Shown here: positions 21,680 to 29,536 of the stretch, one piece after another | Position numbering within the stretch: the stretch's first letter is position 1 | Layout: every line of letters starts with the position of its first letter | Assembly (NCBI RefSeq): GCF_014648695.1 | Contig: NZ_BMRP01000021.1 | Coordinates: 104,125 to 145,105 of the forward strand | DNA from: Streptomyces albospinus | GTDB taxonomy: Bacteria; Actinomycetota; Actinomycetes; Streptomycetales; Streptomycetaceae | Reading direction: 5' to 3' | DNA: 40,981 nt | Made by a program: the position numbers and the translations under genes | The notes under the pieces: generated by a model | What the model saw: only the letters and a program-made list of their open reading frames with translations | Database searches by the model: none | Told to the model about the DNA's origin: nothing

Positions 21680-23056
21680 CGCCAGTGATTCGCGGCGGAC
21701 GAGCAGTCGGGCGTGGCCTGCCGTGACGGCGACGACCGGGGGGCGGCCGACGAGGTTGTAGCCGGAGGCCATGGAGAGGTGGTAGGCGCCGGCCACGGGG
21801 ACGGCGAGCAGGTCGCCGGGGCGGATGTCGCCGGGGAGGTGGACGTCGGAGGCCAGCACGTCGCCCGCCTCGCAGTGGCGCCCGACGACGGTGACCGGTT
21901 CGGTCGCGGTGGCCGAGCGGCGGCCGACCAGCCGGGGCGCGTAGCGCACCCCGTAGAGCGCGGGCCGCGGGTTGTCGCTCATCCCGCCGTCCACCGCCAC
22001 GAAGGTGTGCGAGCCGGTCCGTTTGACGGAGAGCACGCGGTAGAGGACGACTCCGGCCGGGCCGGCGATCGCCCGGCCGGGTTCGACGGCGAGCCGGGGC
22101 ACCGGCAGGCCGGCCGCCGCACAGCCGCCGGCGAGTTCGGCGCGGATCTTGGTGGCGAGTCCGGTGAGGTCGAGGGCGGCCTCTCCGGGGCGGTACGCGA
22201 CGCCGTGGCCACCGCCCAGGTCCAGTTCGGGGAGCGTGATGCCGTGCTGCTCCCGGATGCGGGCCAGCAGGCCGACCAGCCGCCGCACGGCCGAGAGGTA
22301 GGGCTTGACGGTGGTGATCTGCGAGCCCAAGTGGCAGTGCAGGCCGACCAGTTCGAGGCGCGGCTGGCTCAGTACGCGGGTGATGGCGTGCTGTGCGGAG
22401 CCGTCGGCGATGGAGAGTCCGAACTTCTGGTCCTCGGTCCCCGTACGGATCTTGGCGTGGCCGCCCGCGGCGATCCCCGGGACGACCCGGATCAGCACCT
22501 TCTGCCGCGTCCCGGCCGGGACCGCGGCGGCCAGCCGGGCGATCTCCGAGGTGCTGTCGATCACTATCCGGCCGACGCCGAGTCGCAGCGCGGCCCGCAG
22601 GTCGGCGGGGCTCTTGGCGTTGCCGTGCAGCACGATCCGCTCGGGCGGGAACCCGGTGGTGACGGCCAGTTCCAGTTCGCCCGCGGAGCAGACGTCCAGG
22701 CCCAGCCCCTCCTCCGCCACCCAGTGCGCCATGGCGCGGCACAGGAACGCCTTGGCCGCGTAGTAGACATCGGCGTCGGGGAAGGCCCGGAGGTAGGCGC
22801 GGCAGCGGTTGCGCACCTCGTCCTCGTCCAGGACGTAGGTGGGGGTGCCGAAGCGGTCGGCGAGTTCGGTCAGCGGGACGCCGCCGAGGGCGAGGTCGTC
22901 CTGGGAGAGGGGGACGACGGACGCGGGCCAGATGGCGAGCGGGTCGGCGGCGCCGGTGGCGCGGGCGGCGGTGCGCGGCCCGGGGGCCTGGGGTGCCGCG
23001 CCGGATACCGGATCGGTCCGGGGCACCTCGGTCTGGGGCAGTGTGCTGTGGCTCAT
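21650..23056 (-). CDS. lysA: diaminopimelate decarboxylase (LysA), probably a secondary paralogue
   Basis: A 468-aa fold-III PLP decarboxylase that converts meso-diaminopimelate to L-lysine. The PLP lysine is Lys102 in YYAAKAFLC. HCHLGSQI, LDLGGGHGVAY, EPGRAIAGPAG and CEAGDVLASD are the expected active-site segments, and the last supplies the substrate-side cysteine. The first 40 residues are a variable Pro/Ala-rich extension. It is 18 bp downstream of a SAV_915-family gene rather than next to hom/thrC/thrS, so it is probably a second LysA-like enzyme; a related diamino-acid substrate is possible. AGGAAGGGG precedes the ATG. The C-terminal codons are part of a 21-nt repeat array, and a strong terminator follows. 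Confidence 0.9.
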   Translation of the reverse strand: MSHSTLPQTEVPRTDPVSGAAPQAPGPRTAARATGAADPLAIWPASVVPLSQDDLALGGVPLTELADRFGTPTYVLDEDEVRNRCRAYLRAFPDADVYYAAKAFLCRAMAHWVAEEGLGLDVCSAGELELAVTTGFPPERIVLHGNAKSPADLRAALRLGVGRIVIDSTSEIARLAAAVPAGTRQKVLIRVVPGIAAGGHAKIRTGTEDQKFGLSIADGSAQHAITRVLSQPRLELVGLHCHLGSQITTVKPYLSAVRRLVGLLARIREQHGITLPELDLGGGHGVAYRPGEAALDLTGLATKIRAELAGGCAAAGLPVPRLAVEPGRAIAGPAGVVLYRVLSVKRTGSHTFVAVDGGMSDNPRPALYGVRYAPRLVGRRSATATEPVTVVGRHCEAGDVLASDVHLPGDIRPGDLLAVPVAGAYHLSMASGYNLVGRPPVVAVTAGHARLLVRRESLADIQERDIGL

Positions 23057-23074
23057 GGTGGGGGTGCCCCTTCC

Positions 23075-23389
23075 TCAGACGGCCCGTAGGTGGTGCCTGC
23101 GGGAAACTTCGGGGGCGAACCGCGGATCGACGGTCACGATCGCCGCCCCGACGGGCTCGGCCAGCGCGCGCAGCGCGGCCTCGGAGAGTCGTACCCAGGG
23201 CTGTCCGCCGCCGAGGGCCTCGGCCAGCCGCTGTGGTGAGGTGAAGCCGACGGCGGTCCGGCCGCCGAGCGGGGTGCGGAACAGGCGGGTCGTGCAGCCC
23301 GCGGGTCCCGGCCGGACGGGGACGAAGAGAGGTCCGGCCGGGACATGATCAGAAGGCTCGGGGTCTTCCGCGTAGAGATGGTGGGACAC
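23075..23389 (-). CDS. SAV_915-family protein
   Basis: A 104-aa soluble protein of a Streptomyces family named after SAV_915, recognised from FVPVRPGPAGCTTRLFRTPLGGRTAVGFTSP, then QPWVRLSEAALRALAEPVG, then TVDPRFAPEVSRRHHLRAV. The segment resembles a SseB-type N-terminal fold, but the function is unknown. I chose the GTG at 23389 because GAGGAG lies 7 nt upstream; a longer upstream frame has no ribosome-binding site. It probably forms a two-gene operon with lysA, which starts 18 bp downstream of its stop, and this suggests a role linked to that enzyme or its regulation. Confidence 0.82.
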   Translation of the reverse strand: MSHHLYAEDPEPSDHVPAGPLFVPVRPGPAGCTTRLFRTPLGGRTAVGFTSPQRLAEALGGGQPWVRLSEAALRALAEPVGAAIVTVDPRFAPEVSRRHHLRAV

Positions 23390-23460
23390 GGCGTTGCTCC
23401 TCGACGGGACGGCCCCGGACCGGTGGAAAACGCGTACGCCGGGGCTCGTCACAGACGCTA

Positions 23461-23478
23461 TGCCCGGTCGTCCGGGCA
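23461..23478. promoter_or_regulatory. hairpin/operator at the SAV_915-lysA promoter
   Basis: TGCCCGG-TCGT-CCGGGCA is a perfect 7-bp inverted repeat immediately upstream of a TAnnnT -10 candidate on the minus strand (TAGCGT, 23460-23455). A cluster of TGACG/CGTCA words at about 23491-23528 lies just beyond. Together they look like a regulated promoter, but no lysine riboswitch is visible. Confidence 0.35.
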
Positions 23479-23737
23479 GAGCGCCGCCCGCTGACGCATC
23501 ATTGACGGCTTGTCTACGTCACTTGACGCGATGCTGCCGCCGGTGGCCGATGCACGGACCTGAGTGGCGCATTCCGGTCGCCGAGCGGTGAACGGGGGTG
23601 GGCGGAGCGTAGCCGGAGCGCCCGGCCCGGGACGGGCTCGGGAACGGCCCTGGGCCGGCCCTGGGAGCGGTCAGCCGATCGTGGTCCACCGCCGCTGATC
23701 TTGACGCCGGTAACGCGTCCCCCGGACCGCGACACCG

Positions 23738-23822
23738 TCCCCCATCCCCATCCCCATTCCCATTCCCATCCCCATTCCCATCCCCATTCCCGTCCCCATT
23801 CCCGTCCCCGTCCCCGTCCCTG
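23738..23822. repeat. CCCCAT/CCCATT hexanucleotide repeats
   Basis: About thirteen near-perfect hexamers (CCCCAT, CCCATT, CCCGTC) lie in the 532-bp gap between the SAV_915 gene and the MerR gene. The minus strand is GGGAAT/GGGGAT-rich and quadruplex-prone. No gene is supported in this gap. Confidence 0.8.
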
Positions 23823-23880
23823 CCCTCGACCCCGTCGCTCCGCGGCCCTCGTGGCGGGTGCCGCCATCCGCCACCCGCCC

Positions 23881-23905
23881 TTGACCTTGACACTGTGGAA
23901 AGCAC
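23881..23905 (+). promoter_or_regulatory. MerR-type promoter region
   Basis: Two overlapping TTGAC words (TTGACC at 23881, TTGACA at 23887) resemble the CTTGACCTTGAC half of classical MerR-family operators. They lie 17-41 bp before the MerR start, so autoregulation is plausible. The right half of the dyad is poorly conserved. Confidence 0.35.
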
Positions 23906-23921
23906 TCCACTGGAAGGCGTC

Positions 23922-24890
23922 ATGTTCACCATCGGAGACTTCGCCAGGTACGGCCGTGTCTCGGCCCGCATGCTGCGTCATTACGACGCGATCGGGCTGC
24001 TGCGCCCGGCCCGTACGGACCCCGTCAGCGGCTACCGCTTCTACGAGGCGGCCCAACTCGCCCGACTCAACCGCATCATCGCGCTCAAGGATCTCGGCTT
24101 CAGCCTCCAGCAGGTGGCGGCGATCCTGGACGAGCAGGTGAGTGTGCCGGAGCTTCGCGGCATGCTGCGGCTGCGGCAGGCGGAGCTGGCGGCGGCGCGG
24201 GCCGCGGCCGGCGCGCGGCTGGCGCAGGTCGAGGCGAGGCTCCGGACGATCGAGAGTGAGGGACACATGTCCGCCGACGACGTGGTGCTCAAGCGCACCG
24301 AAACGGTCCTGCTCGCGGAGCTGAGCGGGATCGCCGCCGGCTACGGCCCGCAGGACATCGGCCCGGTGATCACGCCGCTGTACGAGCAGCTGTGCCGCCG
24401 GCTGGAGGCGTCCGGGGTGACGCCCTCGGGGCCGGGCCTGGCGTACTACGAGGACGCCCCGGACACACCGGATGCCCCGGACGCTCGGGACGTCCCTGAC
24501 GGGCAGCGCGGCGGCAGCGGTGAGGGGGAGGCCAGGGGCGAGGCGATCGTCGTGCACGCCGGGTTCGTGATCGCCCCCGAGGCGCTGGCAAAGGCCGCCC
24601 CCGGCACCGTGGTCGACGGCACGACCCGCACCCCCACCCCCGTCCCCGGCCTCGGGTTCGACGTCGTCATGCTCCCGGGCCTCGACCTCGCCGCGACCGT
24701 CGTGCACCGCGGCCCGATGAGCCGGATCATGCCGACCGCGCAGAACCTCGCGCACTGGATCGACGCCAACGGCTACCGCTCCGCCGGGTATGCCCGGGAG
24801 CTGTATCTGGAGTGCCCGGCGGACCAGGAGAAGTGGGTGACCGAGATCCAGGAGCCGGTCGTCGGGGACGGGGGCGGGCATCCGGCCTGA
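23922..24890 (+). CDS. MerR-family regulator with GyrI-like effector domain
   Basis: A 322-aa BmrR-type regulator. Residues 1-70 hold the MerR winged helix (FTIGDFARYGRVSARMLRHYDAIGLLRPARTDPVSGYRFYE), and about 75-110 a coiled-coil dimerisation helix rich in Ala, Arg and Glu. Residues 120-310 form a GyrI/AraC effector-binding-like domain ending in LYLECPADQEKWVTEIQEPV, the usual ligand-binding signature. A low-complexity insertion (DTPDAPDARDVPDGQRGGSG, near 185-205) interrupts it. It likely senses a hydrophobic or cationic compound. The ATG at 23922 follows GGAAGG and starts the domain directly; an upstream GTG at 23895 is less likely. It is convergent with the LysR gene. Confidence 0.92.
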   Translation: MFTIGDFARYGRVSARMLRHYDAIGLLRPARTDPVSGYRFYEAAQLARLNRIIALKDLGFSLQQVAAILDEQVSVPELRGMLRLRQAELAAARAAAGARLAQVEARLRTIESEGHMSADDVVLKRTETVLLAELSGIAAGYGPQDIGPVITPLYEQLCRRLEASGVTPSGPGLAYYEDAPDTPDAPDARDVPDGQRGGSGEGEARGEAIVVHAGFVIAPEALAKAAPGTVVDGTTRTPTPVPGLGFDVVMLPGLDLAATVVHRGPMSRIMPTAQNLAHWIDANGYRSAGYARELYLECPADQEKWVTEIQEPVVGDGGGHPA

Positions 24891-24936
24891 CCACGATCGG
24901 AGCTGACTAGCTGTCAGGGACGTGCGGGCATACCGG

Positions 24937-24986
24937 GCGGCACGGCGGCACGGCGGCGCGGCGGCGCGGCGGCACGGAAGCGGCCA
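24937..24986. repeat. CGGCACGG/CGGCGCGG short repeats
   Basis: About five 8-nt CGGCRCGG units lie between the convergent MerR and LysR genes. A small perfect hairpin, CTGAC-N5-GTCAG, at 24903-24917 is a weak terminator candidate. Confidence 0.55.
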
Positions 24987-25019
24987 TCCGGCCCGGCGCC
25001 CGCTGGGATTGACGGAACG

Positions 25020-25940
25020 TCAGCGTCGGAGGGGGTGTTCCCCGCCCGCCAGGCAGCGGTTCACCGTTTCCGCGAACTCCACCGCCGCGGGGCTCAGCGC
25101 CGCCCACTGCCGTACCGCCCACCCGGTCGTCAGGGGCGGCAGCGCCGGGATCGGCACCAGCCGCAGGCCGGGGTGGGCGGCGACGGCCCGGCGGCCGGGG
25201 AGTTCGGGGACGACGGCGGGGCCGACGCCGAGTTCGGCGAGCAGCAGTGCGGTGTCCCAGTCGGCGACGCTGGTGGTGCTCGGCGGCGGGACCGGGGCGG
25301 CGTCCTGGTGGCCGAGGTGGCCGTCGAGGCGCATCCGGGAGGTGGAGTTCTCCGGGAGCCGTATGAGGCGGAGGGCGGTCAGCTCGTCCGGTTCGATCCG
25401 CTCGCGGGTGGCGAGCGGGTCGTCGGCGGGCACCGCGAGCACCCAGCGCAGGCCGATCACCGGGTGCTGCTCGATGCCGCGGACGGGCCGGCCGATGGTG
25501 ATCCAGGCCAGTTCGGAGCCGCCGTCCGCGACCGCCTCGAAGCAGCTGCGGCTGGAACTCTCCGTGTGGAACTCCAGGTTGACGTGCGGGCGCCGGGCGC
25601 GGAAGGCGACCACCGCGTCGGACATGAAGTGCCGGACGGTCGTGGCGCCGGTGGTGACCCGGACCGTTCCGCCGTCGCCCTCGCGCATATCGGCCAGCCG
25701 ACGCAGTGCCAGGTCCAGGCCGCCGAGGCCGTCGGCGGCGGCGCGGTGCAGGATCCGGCCCGCGCCGGTCGGCGCCACCCCGCGCGGACGGCGCTCCAAC
25801 AGGCCGATGCCCGCCTCCCGTTCGAGGCGCTTGATGCGCTGGCTGACGGCGGACTGGGTGCAGCCGAGGTCGCGGGCGACGGCGCTGAGGCTGCCCGCCT
25901 CGCAGACGGCCACGAAGGCGCGCAGATCGTCGAGTGTCAC
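25020..25940 (-). CDS. LysR-family transcriptional regulator
   Basis: A 306-aa regulator. The N-terminal helix-turn-helix is LDDLRAFVAVCEAGSLSAVARDLGCTQSAVSQRIKRLEREAGIGLLERRPRGVAPTGAG (about 3-62), followed by a linker helix and a periplasmic-binding-protein-like effector domain (90-290). No target gene is divergent: the upstream neighbour (DHA2 exporter) runs in the same direction and is separated by a strong terminator, so the regulon is elsewhere or includes the exporter. The GTG at 25940 is preceded at exactly 6 nt by TAGCGT, indicating a leaderless start. Length and domain order are normal. The effector is unknown. Confidence 0.92.
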   Translation of the reverse strand: MTLDDLRAFVAVCEAGSLSAVARDLGCTQSAVSQRIKRLEREAGIGLLERRPRGVAPTGAGRILHRAAADGLGGLDLALRRLADMREGDGGTVRVTTGATTVRHFMSDAVVAFRARRPHVNLEFHTESSSRSCFEAVADGGSELAWITIGRPVRGIEQHPVIGLRWVLAVPADDPLATRERIEPDELTALRLIRLPENSTSRMRLDGHLGHQDAAPVPPPSTTSVADWDTALLLAELGVGPAVVPELPGRRAVAAHPGLRLVPIPALPPLTTGWAVRQWAALSPAAVEFAETVNRCLAGGEHPLRR

Positions 25941-25946
25941 GCCGTC

Positions 25947-25975
25947 ACGCTATCCCCAACCCAAGCTGCTGCTAA
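25947..25975 (-). promoter_or_regulatory. promoter of the LysR gene, leaderless
   Basis: On the minus strand TTAGCA (25975-25970, -35-like), a 17-bp spacer and TAGCGT (25952-25947, -10) precede GACGGC and then the GTG start. The -10 to start spacing is 6 nt. Confidence 0.5.
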
Positions 25976-26050
25976 GGAGTTTGGAAGGAAACCCGAGGAT
26001 TGACTTGGGGGTGCCGCCCCGGGACGATCGTGGCAGGACCAGGGCGGCAA

Positions 26051-26082
26051 CCCGGAACCGTCTACGGCCGTACGGTTCCGGG
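26051..26082. terminator. strong hairpin after the DHA2 exporter
   Basis: CCCGGAACCGT (26051-26061) and ACGGTTCCGGG (26072-26082) form a perfect 11-bp stem with a 10-nt loop, about 50 bp beyond the stop of the minus-strand exporter gene. A second compact hairpin, CCCGCCC-CCG-GGGCGGG, lies at 26089-26105. Confidence 0.65.
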
Positions 26083-26133
26083 TGCCGACCCGCCCCCGGG
26101 GCGGGCGTGTGCCGCGTACGCCCGCCCGGCCGG

Positions 26134-27657
26134 TCACGCCCCTGCCGGGGCCTTCGCGTGCGGCCGTTCGCCGGTGCCCGGTTCCCCGGCGTCGCGCTCG
26201 CCCGCGGGCCCGCCGGCCGTACGCGGTGCGCGCCGGACCACCGCGAGCACCAGCAGGCCGGTGGCCACCGCCACGACCCCGGAGAGCAGGGTGATCTCGC
26301 GCAGCCCGGAGAGGTACGCGGCGGCGGGCGTGGCGTGCCCGGGGCCGTGCAGCGCATCGCGCATCGCCTGGCCGAACACCGTCCCCAGGACCGCGATCCC
26401 GAACGCGAAGCCGAGCTGCCGGAAGGTGTTCACCGCCCCGCTCGCCATGCCGGCCCGCGCCGGCGGTGCCGCGCCGAGTGCCGCCGACACCAGTACCGGC
26501 ATCGCCGCCCCGATCCCGAGCCCGCTCACCGCGAGCCCGGGAGCCAGTGCGGCCCAGCCCGCCCCGCCGCGGAGCAGTGCGACATGCAGCAGAGCGCCCG
26601 ACCCGATCAGCAACAGGCCGATGCCGAGCGGGAGTTGAGGAGCCAGCCGCTGGAGGAACCGGCCGCCCAGCGCACCGACCAGGAGCGACATCAGCGCCAT
26701 CGGCGTCACCGCGAGGCCCGCCTGGACCGGGCTCAGCCCCAGCACGTCCTGGGTCCACAGCCCCACGAACGTCAGGTACGGGAACGCCGCGGCCTGCATC
26801 AGCAGCGCCGCCGCCATCAGCACCGCGAACGACGGCCGGCGCAGCAGCCGCAGGTCCAGCAGCGGCTGCCGGATCCGCCGCTCGGCGACGACGAAGACGG
26901 CCAGCGCCAGCACGGCGCCCGCCAGCGAGGCCAGCGTCCCGGCCTCGGCCCAGCCGCGCTCGCCGCCGCGCATCAGCCCGTACGTCAGCAGACCCGCGCA
27001 GAGCGTGAAGGACGCGGCGCCCGGCCAGTCGATGCGCCCGCCGCGGTCGCCGTAGGACTCGCGTACGCGGCGCAGGGTGAGCCACCCGGCGACGGCGGTC
27101 AGCGGCAGGTTGACCAGGAAGATCGCCCGCCAGTCGACGTATTCGGTGAGCAGCCCGCCCAGGACGGGCCCGACGGCCGCCGCGGCCCCGCTGGTGCCGC
27201 CCCAGACGCCGAACGCGACACCGCGGTCCCGGCCCTGGTAAGCGGCCATCAGCAGCGGGGTGTTGGTGGCGAACATCGCCGCCGCGCCGATGCCCTGGAC
27301 GGCGCGCGAGGCGATCAGTACGTCCGCGCCGGGCGCCAGCCCGCAGGCCAGCGAGGCGAGGGCGAAGAGCACCAGCCCGGCCACGTACAGCCGGCGCCGC
27401 CCGAAGAGGTCGGCCGCCGAGCCCGCCACCATCAGCAGCGCGGCCAGCGCCAGCGCGTAGCTGTCCATCACCCACTGGAGGGAGGTGAAGGAGGCGCCCA
27501 GGCCGTCGGATATCCGGGGCAGCGCGGTGTTCACGATGGTGACATCGACGAGCAGCATGAAGTTGCCGAGGGTGATGGCGACCAGCGGCCACCACTTCCC
27601 GCTCCCGCCCGGCGCCCGGCCGGGCCCTCCGGGCCCGTTCTCGGGTGGGTACCGCAT
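26134..27657 (-). CDS. MFS drug exporter, DHA2 (EmrB/QacA) family
   Basis: A 507-aa proton-driven multidrug exporter with 14 predicted helices. The signature region in and after TM1 is ITLGNFMLLVDVTIVNTALPRISDGLGAS, followed by WVMDSYALALAALLMVAGSAADLFGRRR (motif A) and AVQGIGAAAMFATNTPLL. Motif C-like GPVLGGLLTEYVDWRAIFLVNLP is present in TM5, as expected for antiporters. The start is set at the ATG 27657: CGGAGGA lies 6-7 nt upstream, whereas the ATG at 27663 overlaps that site. It is divergent from an Lrp-type regulator (137 bp between starts), its probable controller. A strong hairpin follows the gene. Confidence 0.92.
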   Translation of the reverse strand: MRYPPENGPGGPGRAPGGSGKWWPLVAITLGNFMLLVDVTIVNTALPRISDGLGASFTSLQWVMDSYALALAALLMVAGSAADLFGRRRLYVAGLVLFALASLACGLAPGADVLIASRAVQGIGAAAMFATNTPLLMAAYQGRDRGVAFGVWGGTSGAAAAVGPVLGGLLTEYVDWRAIFLVNLPLTAVAGWLTLRRVRESYGDRGGRIDWPGAASFTLCAGLLTYGLMRGGERGWAEAGTLASLAGAVLALAVFVVAERRIRQPLLDLRLLRRPSFAVLMAAALLMQAAAFPYLTFVGLWTQDVLGLSPVQAGLAVTPMALMSLLVGALGGRFLQRLAPQLPLGIGLLLIGSGALLHVALLRGGAGWAALAPGLAVSGLGIGAAMPVLVSAALGAAPPARAGMASGAVNTFRQLGFAFGIAVLGTVFGQAMRDALHGPGHATPAAAYLSGLREITLLSGVVAVATGLLVLAVVRRAPRTAGGPAGERDAGEPGTGERPHAKAPAGA

Positions 27658-27785
27658 GACCATTCCTCCGTTGTCCTCGTTCCGTGGGTGCCCGGGCAGC
27701 GCGCCCGTCGCACGGCCCCACCTTCCGGTCCCGACCCCTCGTCCCCCCAGCCGGCCGGTTCCCCGCGGCGCAATCCGACACGGGT

Positions 27786-27791
27786 TAGCCT
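27786..27791 (+). promoter_or_regulatory. -10 box of the Lrp regulator, possibly leaderless from GTG 27798
   Basis: TAGCCT is followed by six bases and then a GTG at 27798, the codon next to the annotated ATG at 27795. The spacing is the same as for serS and LysR. If the message is leaderless the true start would be the GTG, shortening the protein by one residue. Confidence 0.4.
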
Positions 27792-27794
27792 CCA

Positions 27795-28856
27795 ATGGTG
27801 AAAACCGACCGAACGGGTCCCGCAGCGGACCGGAATGCGGCCGGCACCACCGCCGCCGCGGCCTTCGACGAGCTCGACCGCCGCCTGATGCACGCCCTCC
27901 AGATCGACGGCCGGGCCCCCTTCAGCCGGATCGCCGAGGTGCTCGGCGTCTCGGACCAGACCGTCGCCCGGCGCTACACCCGGCACCGCGGCTCCGGCGC
28001 GCTGCGGGTGCTGGGGCTGGCCGAGTCCCGGGCGCTGGGCGAGGTCGAGTGGCTGGTCCGGGTGCAGTGCGCGCCGGACGCCGCGCTGCCGGTGGCCCAG
28101 GCGCTGGCCCGCCGCCCGGACACCTCCTGGGTCAACCTGATGTCCGGCGGCACCGAGATCGGCGCGGTCTGCCGGGCGGCGAGCAGCGAGCACAGCGATG
28201 CGCTGCTGCTCCAGAAGCTGCCGCGCACCCCGAGCGTCGTGGGCGTCACCGCGCACTGCCTGATGCACGAGTTCTACGGCGGCCCGCAGAGCATGATCAG
28301 CAAGTCCGGTGCGCTGACGGCGGAGCAGGTCGCGGCGCTGAGCCCGGCACCGGCCCGGCGGGCGGCCGGCCCGGTGGTGCTCTCCGACGCCGACCGCCGG
28401 CTGTTCGACGTGCTCGCCCGGGACGGCCGTGCCCCGCTCGCCGAACTCGCCACCGCCACCGGCTGGTCGCCCACCACCGTCCGCCGCCGCCTCGAAGCGC
28501 TGCGCGCCGACGGTGTGCTGTATTACGACGTCGACTACGACCTCCGGCAGTGCGGATACGGGGTGATGGTCGCTCTCTGGCTGTCCGTCGCGCCCGCCGA
28601 ACTCGCCGCCACCGGCGAGGCGTTGGCGGCCCACCCCGAGGTCGCCTTCGCCGGTGCCACCACCGGGCCGCACAACCTCTTCGCGTCCGTGCTGTGCCGG
28701 GACACCGGCGAGCTCTACCGCTATCTGACGACCCGGGTGGCGGCGCTGCCCGGCGTACGGACGATGGAGAGCGCGCCGAGTATCCGGCACGTCAAGGGGG
28801 CGGGCCCGTTCCTCGCCACCGCGTCGACCGTGCTCGCCGCAAGGAGCCGCCGATGA
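27795..28856 (+). CDS. Lrp/AsnC-family regulator with two tandem Lrp units
   Basis: A 353-aa regulator built of two Lrp-like halves. The first helix-turn-helix is at about residues 24-70 (FDELDRRLMHALQIDGRAPFSRIAEVLGVSDQTVARRY), followed by a RAM-like segment. The second is at about 195-245 (LSDADRRLFDVLARDGRAPLAELATATGWSPTTVRRRLEAL), followed by another RAM domain ending LPGVRTMESAPSIRHVK. Single-unit Lrp proteins are about 150 aa, so this is the fused architecture common in actinomycetes. The divergent DHA2 exporter is its likely target. The stop overlaps the start of the rhomboid-like gene (ATGA), which is therefore co-transcribed and may also belong to the regulated function. Confidence 0.92.
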   Translation: MVKTDRTGPAADRNAAGTTAAAAFDELDRRLMHALQIDGRAPFSRIAEVLGVSDQTVARRYTRHRGSGALRVLGLAESRALGEVEWLVRVQCAPDAALPVAQALARRPDTSWVNLMSGGTEIGAVCRAASSEHSDALLLQKLPRTPSVVGVTAHCLMHEFYGGPQSMISKSGALTAEQVAALSPAPARRAAGPVVLSDADRRLFDVLARDGRAPLAELATATGWSPTTVRRRLEALRADGVLYYDVDYDLRQCGYGVMVALWLSVAPAELAATGEALAAHPEVAFAGATTGPHNLFASVLCRDTGELYRYLTTRVAALPGVRTMESAPSIRHVKGAGPFLATASTVLAARSRR

Positions 28857-29536
28857 GCCCGCCGCCGGTCGGTGTCCTGCTGAGACGGGCGAGGGACGGG
28901 GTGCTCGACTGGGTGCGGTCGACGCCCGGCACCCACATCTGGCTGCTGATCATCGGCATCACCAGCCTGGTCATCGCCTCCGCCTCCGCGGGCCTGGAGC
29001 AGTTCCTGCTGCACCGCAACAGCAGCAACATCCACGAGCTGAACGAGCATCCGATCCCCGCGCTCCTGATCAGCGGCTTCTGGATCGAGCGGCCGGGGTC
29101 GTTCCTGCTCTACGCGGTGATGTTCGAGCTGGTGCATGCCAACGTCGAGCGCTGGATGGGGAGTTGGCGGTGGCTGCTGACGGTCGGCGCGGCCCATGTC
29201 GCCGCCACCCTGGCCAGCCAGGAGCTCGTCCTGCTCGCCATCGAGGGCCACCAGCTGCCGCGCTCGATGACCCATGTCGTGGACATCGGCGTCTCCTACG
29301 GGCTGGCCGCCGCCGCAGGAGTGCTGACGTACCGGCTGCCGTCGCCGTGGCGTTACGGCTACCTCGTCGGCGTGCTGCTCTTCTTCGGCATTCCGCTGCT
29401 GACCGGTGCGACCTTCACCGACTTCGGCCACGCCATAGCGCTGACCATGGGATTCGCCTGCTGGCCGCTGACCCCGGCGGCGCGCGGCCAGGCGCCGGCC
29501 GAGGAGCTGCCGCCGCCCGGGGCGCGTCAGGAGTAG
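28853..29536 (+). CDS. rhomboid-like integral membrane protein
   Basis: A 227-aa membrane protein with about six hydrophobic segments (near 29-47, 78-100, 113-135, 147-166, 172-188 and 192-206). The first-half motif LYAVMFELVHANVERWMGSWRWL resembles the L1-loop/WR region of rhomboids. DIGVSYG holds Ser148 and DFGHAIALTMG holds His193, which could form the Ser-His dyad of an intramembrane protease, but the canonical GASG context is absent, so activity is uncertain. AAGGAG precedes the ATG, which overlaps the stop of the Lrp gene by 4 bp. Its 3' end overlaps the convergent HAD gene by 10 bp. Partner and substrate are unknown. Confidence 0.85.
   Translation: MSPPPVGVLLRRARDGVLDWVRSTPGTHIWLLIIGITSLVIASASAGLEQFLLHRNSSNIHELNEHPIPALLISGFWIERPGSFLLYAVMFELVHANVERWMGSWRWLLTVGAAHVAATLASQELVLLAIEGHQLPRSMTHVVDIGVSYGLAAAAGVLTYRLPSPWRYGYLVGVLLFFGIPLLTGATFTDFGHAIALTMGFACWPLTPAARGQAPAEELPPPGARQE

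Noticed and set aside
23390..23921. Lysine riboswitch upstream of the SAV_915-lysA unit
   Set aside because: No conserved L-box core was found; only a simple dyad and hexamer repeats are visible.
24922..27801. Very long plus-strand open frame opposite the LysR and DHA2 genes
   Set aside because: Low-complexity Arg/Pro/Gln composition and no ribosome-binding site. The opposite strand carries proteins with clear domains.
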